Source of the DNA: UBA1756 sp045627805
GTDB lineage: Bacteria; Bacteroidota; Bacteroidia; Bacteroidales; WCHB1-69
Reading direction: 5' to 3'
Length of the DNA: 16,701 nucleotides
NCBI GenBank assembly: GCA_045627805.1
Contig: JAZQOJ010000113.1
Span: 1 to 16,701 of the forward strand
Shown: positions 1-8,044 of the stretch, one piece after another
How the letters are laid out: each line of letters begins with the position of its first letter
Numbering within the stretch: position 1 is the first letter of the stretch
The notes under the pieces: generated by a model
Told to the model about the DNA's origin: nothing
What the model saw: the letters and a program-made list of their open reading frames with translations, nothing else
Databases searched by the model: none
Translations under genes and position numbers: made by a program

Positions 1-1
1 G

Positions 2-1204
2 TGCCTGATCAAAAAGCACATCCCGTACAGGATTTACGGCGGAACCTCGTTCTTCGCCCGCAAGGAGATCAAGGACGTGCTGGCATACTGCCGTCTGGCA
101 CTGAATCACTACGACGAGGAGTCGTTGCGGCGCGTCATCAACTACCCGTTGCGCGGGATCGGCGACACCACGGTGGAACGCGTGCTCGCCTGCGCCAACG
201 AGCACGGCGCGCGTATGTGGGACGTGGTGGAGGACCCCGAATTTTACGAAGTACCGGTGAACGGTCCGACGAAGGAGCGCCTCCGCGACTTCGCCGCCAA
301 AATCAAGAGTTTCACCGCTTTGCTGCCAGGAAAAACCGCCTATGAGATGGGCAAGCACATCGCCTTCTCGTCGGGAATCGTGGCGGCTCTCAAGGCCGAC
401 CCGTCCGACAAGGACCGCTCCGAGAACGTGGAGCAGCTTCTTGATGCTATGCAGGACTTCTCGGAGAATGCCGAGGAGGTGCATTTCAATGAGGAGACGG
501 GGGAGGAGATTCACGATTTCCAGCCCACGCTCGACCGCTATTTGGAAAGTGTGGCCCTGCTCACGGATGCCGACCAAAAGGACGAGGAGGATTCGCACAA
601 GGTGAAACTGATGACCATTCACGCCGCGAAAGGACTTGAGTTCGACTATGTTTATATCACGGGGCTGGAAGAGAATCTGTTCCCATCTTCTTTGTCGATT
701 GGTTCACGCCGAGAGCTGGAGGAGGAGCGCCGCCTGTTTTATGTCGCCATCACTCGCGCCAAGAAAGTGCTCACCATCACATACGCGCAAACGCGCTACC
801 GGTTCGGAAGTATGCAGTTCTGCGAGCCCAGCCGGTTTGTGGAAGAGCTCCCTCGCTCGTGTATGAAAACCATTGAGAAGGCGTCGTCGGGGCGTGGAAC
901 CTTTGCCCGCAAGACAACTGAGAAAACGGAATGGGGCGGCAAGGTTTTTGAACGCAAAGCACCTGCCACGGCCAAGCCGCTTTTGAAGGCGCAACCCCAA
1001 CTCGACATATCCAGCATTGGCCGACTGGCGAAAAACTCAGAGCTTGTGCCCGAACTGCGTATCTATCATTTGAAGTTTGGGTACGGCACCATTATGCGCC
1101 TCGAGGGAACTCCCACCGATCAGAAAGCCGTTGTGTTGTTCGACACGCTTGGCGAAAAGGTGCTCCTTTTAAAGTTCGCCAAACTCATTATTCCCAAAAA
1201 ATGA
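2..1204 (+). CDS. uvrD: UvrD/PcrA-type superfamily 1 DNA helicase, C-terminal part (5' end outside window)
   Basis: This is an ATP-dependent 3'-5' DNA helicase of the UvrD/PcrA/Rep family, acting in repair and replication in the cytoplasm. The frame is open from base 2, so the N-terminal Walker A half lies outside the window and 400 residues are visible. Seen directly (residue 1 = codon at base 2): an early 'IPYRIYGGTSFFARKEIKD' segment typical of the 2B/2A junction, motif V 'TIHAAKGLEF' at about 205-214 and motif VI 'FYVAITRAKK' at about 246-255. The last ~50 residues, with 'HLKFGYGTI' and a following V-x-F-x-x-x-G-x-K pattern, match the small Tudor-like tail of PcrA/UvrD, which in family members contacts RNA polymerase. 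The stop is TGA at 1202. No terminator is visible after it, so the downstream Smr gene may be cotranscribed. A choice between the names pcrA and uvrD is not possible from this fragment. Confidence 0.95.
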   Translation, partial: CLIKKHIPYRIYGGTSFFARKEIKDVLAYCRLALNHYDEESLRRVINYPLRGIGDTTVERVLACANEHGARMWDVVEDPEFYEVPVNGPTKERLRDFAAKIKSFTALLPGKTAYEMGKHIAFSSGIVAALKADPSDKDRSENVEQLLDAMQDFSENAEEVHFNEETGEEIHDFQPTLDRYLESVALLTDADQKDEEDSHKVKLMTIHAAKGLEFDYVYITGLEENLFPSSLSIGSRRELEEERRLFYVAITRAKKVLTITYAQTRYRFGSMQFCEPSRFVEELPRSCMKTIEKASSGRGTFARKTTEKTEWGGKVFERKAPATAKPLLKAQPQLDISSIGRLAKNSELVPELRIYHLKFGYGTIMRLEGTPTDQKAVVLFDTLGEKVLLLKFAKLIIPKK

Positions 1205-1272
1205 CGTTAGACCGGAAAAGCGTCCCGCTCAACACCTCAATAGCTTTCTCGCTGCGCTCGTCGATTCGACTT

Positions 1273-1326
1273 TCAACAATTCAACAGCTCAACAGTTCAA
1301 CAGCTCAACAGTTCAACACTTCAACC
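1273..1326 (+). repeat. 8-bp tandem repeat (TCAACANN), six units plus a partial one
   Basis: The consecutive octamers are TCAACAAT, TCAACAGC, TCAACAGT, TCAACAGC, TCAACAGT and TCAACACT, followed by TCAACC. The first five or six bases are constant and the last two or three vary. The array fills the spacer between the helicase stop and the GTG start of the Smr gene and ends 8 bp before that start. Its function is unknown. It could be a slippage-prone microsatellite or a copy of a dispersed intergenic repeat. Confidence 0.9.
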
Positions 1327-1333
1327 TAAAAGC

Positions 1334-1579
1334 GTGAAACCATCGAATACCCTGACAATCAATCTGCACGGACTGTACGTGGAAGACGCTTTGGAAAAAT
1401 TGCAGCGATTTGTAGCGCAGGCCCCCAAAACCACCGAGAAAATCATCGTGATTCACGGGTACAATAACGGCACGGCGCTGTTGGAGGCGGTGCGCCATCG
1501 TTTCCATTCGCCGCGCGTGCAGGAAATCTCGCCTCGCTTGGGCAACGATGGAGAGAGCGTAATTTGGCTTAAAAGGTGA
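1334..1579 (+). CDS. Small stand-alone Smr-domain protein
   Basis: This is an 81-residue protein that matches the Smr (small MutS-related) domain almost from end to end. It has an N-terminal 'LHGLYVEDALEKL' corresponding to the LDLHGL...A..L motif, a hydrophobic strand, then 'IIVIHGYNNGTALLEAV' corresponding to the (I/V)HGxGxGxL motif, and a C-terminal 'GNDGESVIWL' corresponding to GGxGxTxVxL. Smr domains are nucleic-acid-binding and often nicking or RNA-cleaving modules. Here there is no MutS2 part, so no specific repair role can be assigned. The second motif is degenerate (YNNGT instead of GxGTG), so catalytic activity is uncertain. The start is GTG at 1334, with no ATG or clear ribosome binding site upstream. 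The nearest neighbour is the helicase, 129 bp upstream on the same strand. The gene converges with ribBA. Confidence 0.72.
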   Translation: MKPSNTLTINLHGLYVEDALEKLQRFVAQAPKTTEKIIVIHGYNNGTALLEAVRHRFHSPRVQEISPRLGNDGESVIWLKR

Positions 1580-1639
1580 ACATACCATTTCAAGCATTGC
1601 AGGAATCTTGGAAGATGAAATTCTTTCACGAAGGAAGAC

Positions 1640-1667
1640 ATAAAAGGGCACCTTTTCAGATGCCCTT
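1640..1667 (-). terminator. Hairpin terminator downstream of ribBA
   Basis: A perfect 7-bp stem (AAGGGCA at 1644-1650 with TGCCCTT at 1661-1667) encloses a 10-base loop. Read on the minus strand, the 3' arm runs into TTTTA. It lies about 20 bp beyond the ribBA stop and between two convergent genes, so it most likely ends the minus-strand transcript. It could also limit plus-strand readthrough from the Smr gene. The T tract is short, which lowers confidence. Confidence 0.6.
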
Positions 1668-1688
1668 GTCGCAATTCTATTTCGTGAA

Positions 1689-2897
1689 TTATAGATGCAA
1701 GTCGTGTCCCATCTTTTCCTGTTTCGTTTTCAAATAGAAACGGTTGATGTCGTTGGGCTCGATGATGATGGGAACGGTCTCCACAATCTCAATTCCGTGG
1801 CCGAGAAGTCCGGCGCGTTTGGCTGGATTGTTGGTGATGAGCTTCAAACGAGTGGCCTTTTGGTCGCGCAGGATTTGAGCACCGATTCCGTAGTCGCGCT
1901 CGTCGGCGCGGAAACCGAGCTCAAGGTTCGCTTCCACCGTGTCGCGGCCCAGTTCTTGCAGGTGGTACGCCTTCAGTTTGTTCACCAAACCGATGCCGCG
2001 GCCTTCCTGATTCATATACAACACCATTCCTTTGCCAGCTTTTTCTACCATTTCCATCGACTTGTGGAGCTGGGCGCCGCAGTCGCATTTGCACGAACCG
2101 AAAATGTCGCCCGTGACGCAGGAGGAGTGAACGCGCACCAGCACTTCGTCGCCCTCTTCCCATTCTCCTTTCCGCAATACCAGATGAGTGAGCCCGTTGT
2201 TGAGCTGTGTGTAGGCAATCAATTGAAAGTCGCCCCATTCGGTGGGAAGTCTTACTTCCTGTTCCTTGCGGATGAGCGTTTCCGTCTTCACGCGGTAGGC
2301 AATCAGATCTTGGATGGTGATGATTTTGATATTGTGTTTTTTCGCGACTTCCATCAGCTGTGGAACGCGGGCCATCGTGCCATCGGGATTGATGATTTCG
2401 ATGAGAGCTCCGACAGGCCGCAGACCCGCCAATTTCGTCAGGTCAACGGCTGCTTCGGTATGGCCTGCCCTTACGAGGACGCCGCCGTCGCGTGCGCGCA
2501 GCGGATTGATGTGCCCTGGGCGTCCGAAGTCTTCTGGCTTCATTTCGGGATTCGCCAGTGCGGCGATTGTGCTGGCACGGTCAAACATTGAGACACCGGT
2601 CGTGCAGCCGTGACCCAGAAGGTCGGCGGTTACGGTGAAAGGTGTTCCCAGCAAGGAGGTGTTGTTCAGCACTTGCATCTCCAGATTGAGTTCGCGGCAT
2701 CGGTCGGCACTCATCGGCGCACACAAAACGCCTCTGCCGTAACTCATCATAAAGTTCACCTTCTCTGGCGTGATTTTTTCAGCAGCGATGATGAAATCGC
2801 CTTCGTTTTCGCGGTCCTCGTCATCAATCACAATGAGGAACTTGCCTTCGCGAAAATCTTCAATCGCTTCTTCTATGGTGTTGAATTTGAAATCCAT
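1689..2897 (-). CDS. ribBA: Bifunctional 3,4-dihydroxy-2-butanone-4-phosphate synthase / GTP cyclohydrolase II
   Basis: This 402-residue enzyme catalyses both entry reactions of riboflavin synthesis in the cytoplasm. The N-terminal RibB half makes 3,4-dihydroxy-2-butanone 4-phosphate from ribulose 5-phosphate. The C-terminal RibA half opens GTP to the pyrimidine precursor. The RibB half (about 1-203) shows the acidic metal/substrate loop 'DDEDRENEGD' at 25-34 and 'RAGHTEAAVDL' at 143-153. The RibA half (about 207-402) shows 'HSSCVTGDIFGSCKCDCG'. By spacing to E. coli RibA, C260, C271 and C273 are the zinc ligands and C269 is extra. 'NQEGRGIGL' at about 296-304 and 'ITNNPAKRAGL' at about 354-364 follow. 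Length is normal for RibBA and both halves look intact. The ATG lies only 9 bp after the stop of the upstream lipoprotein gene, leaving no room for an FMN riboswitch or separate leader. Cotranscription with the TonB receptor operon is therefore likely. Confidence 0.97.
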   Translation of the reverse strand: MDFKFNTIEEAIEDFREGKFLIVIDDEDRENEGDFIIAAEKITPEKVNFMMSYGRGVLCAPMSADRCRELNLEMQVLNNTSLLGTPFTVTADLLGHGCTTGVSMFDRASTIAALANPEMKPEDFGRPGHINPLRARDGGVLVRAGHTEAAVDLTKLAGLRPVGALIEIINPDGTMARVPQLMEVAKKHNIKIITIQDLIAYRVKTETLIRKEQEVRLPTEWGDFQLIAYTQLNNGLTHLVLRKGEWEEGDEVLVRVHSSCVTGDIFGSCKCDCGAQLHKSMEMVEKAGKGMVLYMNQEGRGIGLVNKLKAYHLQELGRDTVEANLELGFRADERDYGIGAQILRDQKATRLKLITNNPAKRAGLLGHGIEIVETVPIIIEPNDINRFYLKTKQEKMGHDLHL

Positions 2898-2906
2898 TGC
2901 TTATGG

Positions 2907-4148
2907 CTATTCGAAGTAAACAAGTTTTTGGAAATGGAGAGCACGGATGGCCCAGTTGCCATCGTAGTTGGCCGTCGTTTTATAGCGGAAAGCGAACCGC
3001 ACTTCACCCACCAGTCCATCTATCTCAGCAATTTGCGCATTGTAGAATCCTGATGTCTGAACATCCGTGTAGGGGAGCTGATGCCATTCCGTAGTGGTGA
3101 CATCTCCCGTGTAATTTGTTGTGTACCAAATGGTGAAGATGTTGCTGACGTTGGCGTCGGTGTTGATGAGGTTCTGCTCCACATACAGTGTGCTGCCGTT
3201 GATGGCAATGGCGTTGATGGCGGGGGAGACGAGCCAGTCGTCGCAACCTTCTGTTACTGAGCGGTGCGCCATATAGCCGTCATAAAGTTGCCAAGCTCCC
3301 GTGTATTCAATTCCGTTTCCGCCGTTCATCGGGGTGGGACATACGTCTTGCAGCGAACCGAACCCCAGCACGTCGTCAGAGGTGCGCAGCATCAGTTGGT
3401 AGGTGGTGTTGTAAATGGAGAGGATTCCCACCAGGTCGCCTGTGCCGCTGGGAACGATTTGCTTGCGGAACTTGGCGTAGTTGGAGGTGCGCACCACGAG
3501 GTCGCTCACATTGTTGCTGTTGATCGTCACAATGGGGCGTGATGAGGTGGCAGTCTCCACTGACCAGGGCTGACCTACAACGTTGCTGGCGAAGGTGCAG
3601 TTGCGAATGCGCACGAGCTTGCCCACGTTTTCCGCGCTCAGGTCTGCGGGAGAGTTGATGTCAATCGGGGTGACTTCGGTAGGAAGACCATCTTTGAATA
3701 GGTACTGGTCCAAGAAATTGCCGTCGATGCGTCCCACTTCGCCATTGTAAATCCAGCCAATCTGATACATTCCGTGGTAGTTGCCTACTACTAAGCCCTC
3801 GCAGTTGATGTAAACGGTTTGACCGACGGGATAAGTGTGGCAGAGTCCCGACTTGTTGATTTGAATCTGGATGGCCGCGGTCTCGTCTTGAACCACCATA
3901 TTTTTATAGAAATTCCCGCCCTCGTCGGAGCTGACCACCGTCGCTTTCACGATGAATGGCTCTCCTGCGTGGGTGATGGAATCCATTTTTCCCGCAGCGG
4001 TATATACGTTGATGATGTCTTGCAAGGTATGGTTGGCAGGCGCTCCCGTGTAGTGTGCCACTTCGTATTCGGGTGCTTCCCACTTGTCGCATCCGGTGAA
4101 TGCGAACAAAAGACCAATAATCAAAAGTGATAATGTGTATTTTTTCAT
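2907..4148 (-). CDS. DUF5689-domain surface lipoprotein (second of a tandem pair)
   Basis: This is a 413-residue predicted lipoprotein. The signal sequence ends in 'FAFTGC' with lipidated Cys20, and acidic residues follow soon after (C-D-K-W-E), which in Bacteroidota is compatible with export to the cell surface. Residues of about 40-262 match the DUF5689 family: a beta-rich domain with 'VVSSDEGGNFYKNMVVQDET' around 71-90 and 'VRTSNYAKF' followed by 'PSGTGDLVGILSIYN' around 230-255. The rest, about 280-413, is a separate beta-sandwich region containing 'DDWLVSPAI', a signature shared with choice-of-anchor J/cleaved-adhesin-like domains. The function is unknown. The position after a TonB-dependent receptor suggests a substrate-capturing partner, as SusD is to SusC, but there is no SusD homology. 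It is clearly paralogous to its upstream neighbour, 15 bp away. Confidence 0.85.
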   Translation of the reverse strand: MKKYTLSLLIIGLLFAFTGCDKWEAPEYEVAHYTGAPANHTLQDIINVYTAAGKMDSITHAGEPFIVKATVVSSDEGGNFYKNMVVQDETAAIQIQINKSGLCHTYPVGQTVYINCEGLVVGNYHGMYQIGWIYNGEVGRIDGNFLDQYLFKDGLPTEVTPIDINSPADLSAENVGKLVRIRNCTFASNVVGQPWSVETATSSRPIVTINSNNVSDLVVRTSNYAKFRKQIVPSGTGDLVGILSIYNTTYQLMLRTSDDVLGFGSLQDVCPTPMNGGNGIEYTGAWQLYDGYMAHRSVTEGCDDWLVSPAINAIAINGSTLYVEQNLINTDANVSNIFTIWYTTNYTGDVTTTEWHQLPYTDVQTSGFYNAQIAEIDGLVGEVRFAFRYKTTANYDGNWAIRALHFQKLVYFE

Positions 4149-4163
4149 AATGCTGATGATTTA

Positions 4164-5369
4164 CTATCGTTCTATGCCTTGGAATTGTACTTTGGAGATG
4201 CGCCAGTTGGCACCATTGGCGTCGTGGAAACGGAATGCGATGCGGAAATGGCTGTTAGAGGTCGCACTCTGCGGAAACTCTTCGCCGTAGTTGAATCGTG
4301 TCCAGCTGTTCTCGTCAAAGTTGGTGCCATTGAATCCCGTTGTGGTGTAGTAGAGTTCTAATTCTCCGGCGGTTGCGTTTGCCTGTTGCTCTAAGATGAG
4401 TTTCACATTTGAAATGCTGGAAATGTTGATTGTTGGGGAAACGAGCCAGCTGTCAATCATCTCACTGGTTTGGTTCTGAATGGCGAACGCCAGTCCCGCG
4501 GCATAGTAGAACCAGCCGTCATCGCCTTGAACGCTCCATCCTTGATTGTCGATGGGGTTGTTGGTGAAATCCACAGCGTCGATGGTGGTGGTCTGCGGTT
4601 GGGTGATGAAGTGGATGTCGTTGAGTGAGCGGATGACGAACTGCGGTGTCATATTGTAAATGGTCATAATGCCGTAGAGGTCGCCGTCACCACTGGGGAG
4701 CAGGTCGTTGGCGAATTTGGCGTAACTGCTGGTGCGCAGCACGATGATGCTGCCGTCGGCCATCACGATGTCGCGGGAGGTGTTGGCACCGGGCTCGCAG
4801 AAGTTCGCGCTGCCACCCTCGGCGAAGTGGCAGTTCTGCAACTTCACGAGCTTGTTATAGGTCGCTTCGGTAATGTCGTATTTTGAGTTGATGACTTCCG
4901 CTTCGGGCTCCGCTCCGATCATTCCGTCGCGGAAAATATAGAGGTCTTCCTGCGAGGAGGAAATGCCTGTCATAGAGCCGTCCACCCAGAAACCGAGCTG
5001 CTTGTTCTTGCGGTAGTCGCCGATCTGCATTTCGCCGCATTTCACATACACTTTCTGTCCGGGCTGGTATTTCGGGAACAGAGCGGAATCGTCAATCTTG
5101 ATCATAATGGCACCGGTCTCGTCCTGAATGGTGATGTATTTATAGCAGTTGCCGGTCTCGTCGGAGGAGGTGATGGTGCCGCAAATCACGGTCCCATCAG
5201 GGATTTCCGAGTAAGAGTCAACGCTGCCCACACTGTGCAGGTCAAGCAGTTCGGCAATGGTCATATTGGCTTCCCCGTCGTAAGTGATGCACGGGGCCTC
5301 GTCCAACGGCCTGTCGCAAGAGAAACAGACCATAATGAGGATGCTTGCAATGATGGATATTTTCTTCAT
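4164..5369 (-). CDS. DUF5689-domain lipoprotein (first of a tandem pair)
   Basis: This is a 401-residue predicted lipoprotein with the same architecture as the next gene. It has a signal sequence with a relaxed lipobox (V-C-F-S-C, Cys18) followed by acidic residues. A DUF5689 region at about 35-255 contains 'ITSSDETGNCYKYITIQDET' and 'LRTSSYAKF...LPSGDGDLYGIMTIYN'. A C-terminal beta-sandwich carries 'DSWLVSPTI'. These blocks align directly with the paralog, so the pair arose by duplication and then diverged strongly. The gene starts 30 bp after the TonB-receptor stop and ends 15 bp before its paralog. Such spacing indicates one operon. It is probably an outer-membrane-anchored accessory protein of the receptor. 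The ligand is unknown. The -3 lipobox residue is Cys rather than Leu/Val/Ile, so lipidation is likely but not certain. Confidence 0.84.
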   Translation of the reverse strand: MKKISIIASILIMVCFSCDRPLDEAPCITYDGEANMTIAELLDLHSVGSVDSYSEIPDGTVICGTITSSDETGNCYKYITIQDETGAIMIKIDDSALFPKYQPGQKVYVKCGEMQIGDYRKNKQLGFWVDGSMTGISSSQEDLYIFRDGMIGAEPEAEVINSKYDITEATYNKLVKLQNCHFAEGGSANFCEPGANTSRDIVMADGSIIVLRTSSYAKFANDLLPSGDGDLYGIMTIYNMTPQFVIRSLNDIHFITQPQTTTIDAVDFTNNPIDNQGWSVQGDDGWFYYAAGLAFAIQNQTSEMIDSWLVSPTINISSISNVKLILEQQANATAGELELYYTTTGFNGTNFDENSWTRFNYGEEFPQSATSNSHFRIAFRFHDANGANWRISKVQFQGIER

Positions 5370-5399
5370 AACTTGAATTTTCTAAGGTTGGGAAAGGGT

Positions 5400-7913
5400 T
5401 TATTGGAAAGTGTAATTGATGCCGATGTAGAAAGTGGTGCCCATCGCATAATAATATTTGTTGGGGAACTTCGACACGTTGTAGGAACCATAGTCGAAAC
5501 GGCGCTGTTCCCACGCGGAGGTCACCAGGTTCTTGTTGTTGGTCAGGTTGGTGACGCTGATGTTGAAGCCGATGGTGTTTCTCTTGACTTTCCAGGACTT
5601 GCCGATGGAAGCGTCCATTGTGAACTGGCCCTTGATGCGTTCTTGAGCCACGAGCTGCTGGTAGAGCTCGCTGGAGGCGTCAAGCGTTCCGCGGGCGGCC
5701 GTGGTGCGGCGCTCGGGATTGATGTCGGCGTAAATCTTGTCGAAATAGTTGGCGGAAATGTTCACGAACCAGTACTTGTAGTTGAACTTGAGGCCAATGG
5801 TGCCCGCTACCTGCGGAGAACCGGCCACGTGGAAGTTTTTCCAATATACGGTCTCGGTGTATTCCGATTCACCGTTGCCCAGCACGTCGTATCCGTTGTC
5901 GGCGGTGATGGTCACGTTAGGACGGCTGGTGTAAATGTAGTCGCCCCAGTTGCCGGCGAGCGCGAGTGTGAACATACTGCCGATCGGGATTTCGATGCCG
6001 AGTTCAACACCCAGGTTCTGCTTGTCGATGCCCGTCATTGCGTAGTTCACGAAGCTGCCGTAGTCGTCGTGGTAGAAGCTGAACTGGTCGGTGACATCCA
6101 TAAACTTGTAATAATAGAAGGATGCGCGCATACGCATAAAGGGATAGCGCATAATGTAGGAGAAGTCAGCGCCGAGGTCTTTCTCGCTCACGAGGTTCGC
6201 CACATAGTCGTTGCGGATGGAAGGACTGATGAACGCATCCAGCACGCTGGGCGCTTGAGTCTGCCATTGAGCGTTGGCAACCAAATAGTTGCGGCCGTTG
6301 ATCTTGTAAGTGAGGCCCGCCTTCACGCCATAGTTGGGGAAGAATTTCTTTTCGGAGTTGCCTTGTGAATTGTCGGGGAAACGGCCGTTGCGCATAAAGC
6401 CCGTGCGCCACATTTCGGTCATCGTTCCATTTACACCAACGTGAAAATCAACGTGGCTGTACGCGAATTTGGCTGTTGCCCAGATGTTCTGTCTATAAAT
6501 ATTGTATGCGTAGTCATAACCGAACTTGTCGCCTTCCGTGAGGTGCGCGCCGATGTTGTCAAGGTCGTCGTACAGAAGGTAGGGATTCTCAGGGCTCTCG
6601 CCATCAGCGAATTTGTCCTCGTTCAGCCAGTAACTTCCGCCAAGCAAATCGTTGATGGTCTTGTAATTGCGTTGTCTGTATCCGCGAACGTCAATGCCGC
6701 CCGACAGTTTGATGTGGTCGGTGAGGTTGGCAACGATGTTGGAGGAGCCGGAGACCTGAACGTGGCTGATGATACGGTTTTCGATGATGTATTGTGACTG
6801 TTCGTCCATCTCAGCAGCCAACTGGTTTACGTCGTACATATGGTCCCAGTCGATCTGGCGGAATTCCGGATTGGTGAGCCATTGTTCGGTGTACCACTGT
6901 TGCAGTTCGGGCTGGTCGTTGAAGTAGGAGGGAAGGTTGCGGTAGTAGTCGGGGCGCGGGTCCGGCACATCGGCCCAGTTGAGCGAGGTGGTGCTTTGCT
7001 TGCCGAAGGAGCTTCCTATGTTAGAGGTGATTTGGAATTTCCCGTTTTTCGGGGTATAGAAATGCGAGAGCATAAACACGGGTTCGTGGGTGTCGCGGAT
7101 GCGCGCGTTGCGTTTCTTTCCCTGATACCATCCCCAGTTGGCGTTGTAGTAATGGTCGTCGGTGAGGTCGTACACCTCCTGCGTGGAGTTGCCTTGCAGA
7201 CTCTTCGAGGTGGGTGAGCCCCAAACGGAGAGGTTGAGTGCGTGCTCACTGTTGAAACGTTTCTCGGCGGAGAGGAAGTAGGCGAATCCGGTGTAGCTGC
7301 TGCCGTCCACGAAACTCAGCTGGCTGCCGAAACGAGTGGAGGCGGAGGCCGCGAATGCCCATCCGTTCTTCAGCAGGCCGCTCGCGTAGGTGAGCATAAT
7401 GCGGTTGTTGTAGTTGCGGTTGCACAGCGAGTAGTTCGCGTGGAACTGGTGCCGGTACGAAGAGGCGCGCGTGCTATAATTGGTGGAGCCCGCCACGTCT
7501 CCGAATACGAAGGTGGAGGGATTGAGGTTGTCAACGTTCTCCGGCCAGCGGAACACGCGGTTCAGGCCACCCCACTGCGAGTAAGTAGCGCGGCCCGTCA
7601 CCAGGTTCTCCATCTCCAGGCCATTGATGGCAATGCTCTGGTACTTGGAGTCGATTCCGCGCACTTTGAAGTATGCGATGCCGAACGTGTAAGAGGTGTT
7701 GTTTGAGTAAACATCTCTGGATGAATGAAGCAAACCGGGCACGAAACCGCCGACCGTTGTCTCGTTGTCGTCGAGGTTTTCGGTGTCAAAAGCGGAAACT
7801 TCTGTCGCGTCCTGTTCGTTGCCCGTGGTGTCTCTTTGTGCATTGTTTGACTGCGAATATGCAGTGGCACAAATTATTACCGACAGCAAAACGAAAAGTG
7901 ATAGTCTTTTCAT
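5400..7913 (-). CDS. TonB-dependent outer-membrane receptor
   Basis: This is an 837-residue receptor that would move a ligand across the outer membrane using TonB energy. The chosen start (ATG at 7913) gives a standard signal peptide, 'MKRLSLFVLLSVIICATAYS'. The frame is open 24 codons further, to 7985, but that longer start would put a highly charged extension before the signal peptide and lies upstream of a promoter element at 7951-7944. The plug is at about 50-150 and includes 'YFKVRGIDSKYQSIAINGLE' and 'WGGLNRVF'. The remaining ~680 residues are alternating aromatic strands typical of a 22-stranded barrel, with 'GGIDVRGYR', 'LVANAQWQTQAPS' and a last strand ending Y-T-F-Q. The N-terminal carboxypeptidase-regulatory-like domain common in SusC homologs is absent, and no clear TonB box is seen. 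It is the first gene of the receptor-lipoprotein-lipoprotein-ribBA unit. The substrate is not recognisable. Confidence 0.9.
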   Translation of the reverse strand: MKRLSLFVLLSVIICATAYSQSNNAQRDTTGNEQDATEVSAFDTENLDDNETTVGGFVPGLLHSSRDVYSNNTSYTFGIAYFKVRGIDSKYQSIAINGLEMENLVTGRATYSQWGGLNRVFRWPENVDNLNPSTFVFGDVAGSTNYSTRASSYRHQFHANYSLCNRNYNNRIMLTYASGLLKNGWAFAASASTRFGSQLSFVDGSSYTGFAYFLSAEKRFNSEHALNLSVWGSPTSKSLQGNSTQEVYDLTDDHYYNANWGWYQGKKRNARIRDTHEPVFMLSHFYTPKNGKFQITSNIGSSFGKQSTTSLNWADVPDPRPDYYRNLPSYFNDQPELQQWYTEQWLTNPEFRQIDWDHMYDVNQLAAEMDEQSQYIIENRIISHVQVSGSSNIVANLTDHIKLSGGIDVRGYRQRNYKTINDLLGGSYWLNEDKFADGESPENPYLLYDDLDNIGAHLTEGDKFGYDYAYNIYRQNIWATAKFAYSHVDFHVGVNGTMTEMWRTGFMRNGRFPDNSQGNSEKKFFPNYGVKAGLTYKINGRNYLVANAQWQTQAPSVLDAFISPSIRNDYVANLVSEKDLGADFSYIMRYPFMRMRASFYYYKFMDVTDQFSFYHDDYGSFVNYAMTGIDKQNLGVELGIEIPIGSMFTLALAGNWGDYIYTSRPNVTITADNGYDVLGNGESEYTETVYWKNFHVAGSPQVAGTIGLKFNYKYWFVNISANYFDKIYADINPERRTTAARGTLDASSELYQQLVAQERIKGQFTMDASIGKSWKVKRNTIGFNISVTNLTNNKNLVTSAWEQRRFDYGSYNVSKFPNKYYYAMGTTFYIGINYTFQ

Positions 7914-7943
7914 AGTCTCTTTTTTTGGTTTGAATTTAAGCGG

Positions 7944-7951
7944 CAAATTTA
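7944..7951 (-). promoter_or_regulatory. Bacteroidota-type -7 promoter element for the TonB receptor operon
   Basis: On the minus strand the sequence TAAATTTG exactly fits the Bacteroidota -7 consensus TAnnTTTG. Transcription starting a few bases downstream would give a leader of roughly 20-25 bases before the ATG at 7913. No TTTG -33 element was found at the usual distance, so the call rests on the -7 box and its position. Confidence 0.5.
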
Positions 7952-8044
7952 CACTTTTTTGTGGGATTTTCCGCATTTTCCCCATTCTACATATATAATT
8001 ATTGTTTTTTTTATGAAAAAAGAAAAAATTACGGCACTTTTTTA

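Noticed and set aside
1273..1326. Possible CRISPR array
   Set aside because: The units are only 8 bp and contiguous, without spacers, and no cas genes are present.
1695..2591. A 298-codon plus-strand open frame opposite ribBA
   Set aside because: It is antisense to a strongly conserved enzyme, and its translation shows no recognisable motif. It is a mirror frame produced by codon bias.
5235..6368. A 377-codon plus-strand open frame opposite the TonB receptor and first lipoprotein
   Set aside because: It spans the junction of two well-supported minus-strand genes, is low-complexity (Val/Gly/Glu-rich) and has no signal or domain.
7914..7985. Longer start of the TonB receptor at 7985
   Set aside because: It would add 24 charged residues before a typical signal peptide and would lie upstream of the -7 element at 7951-7944.
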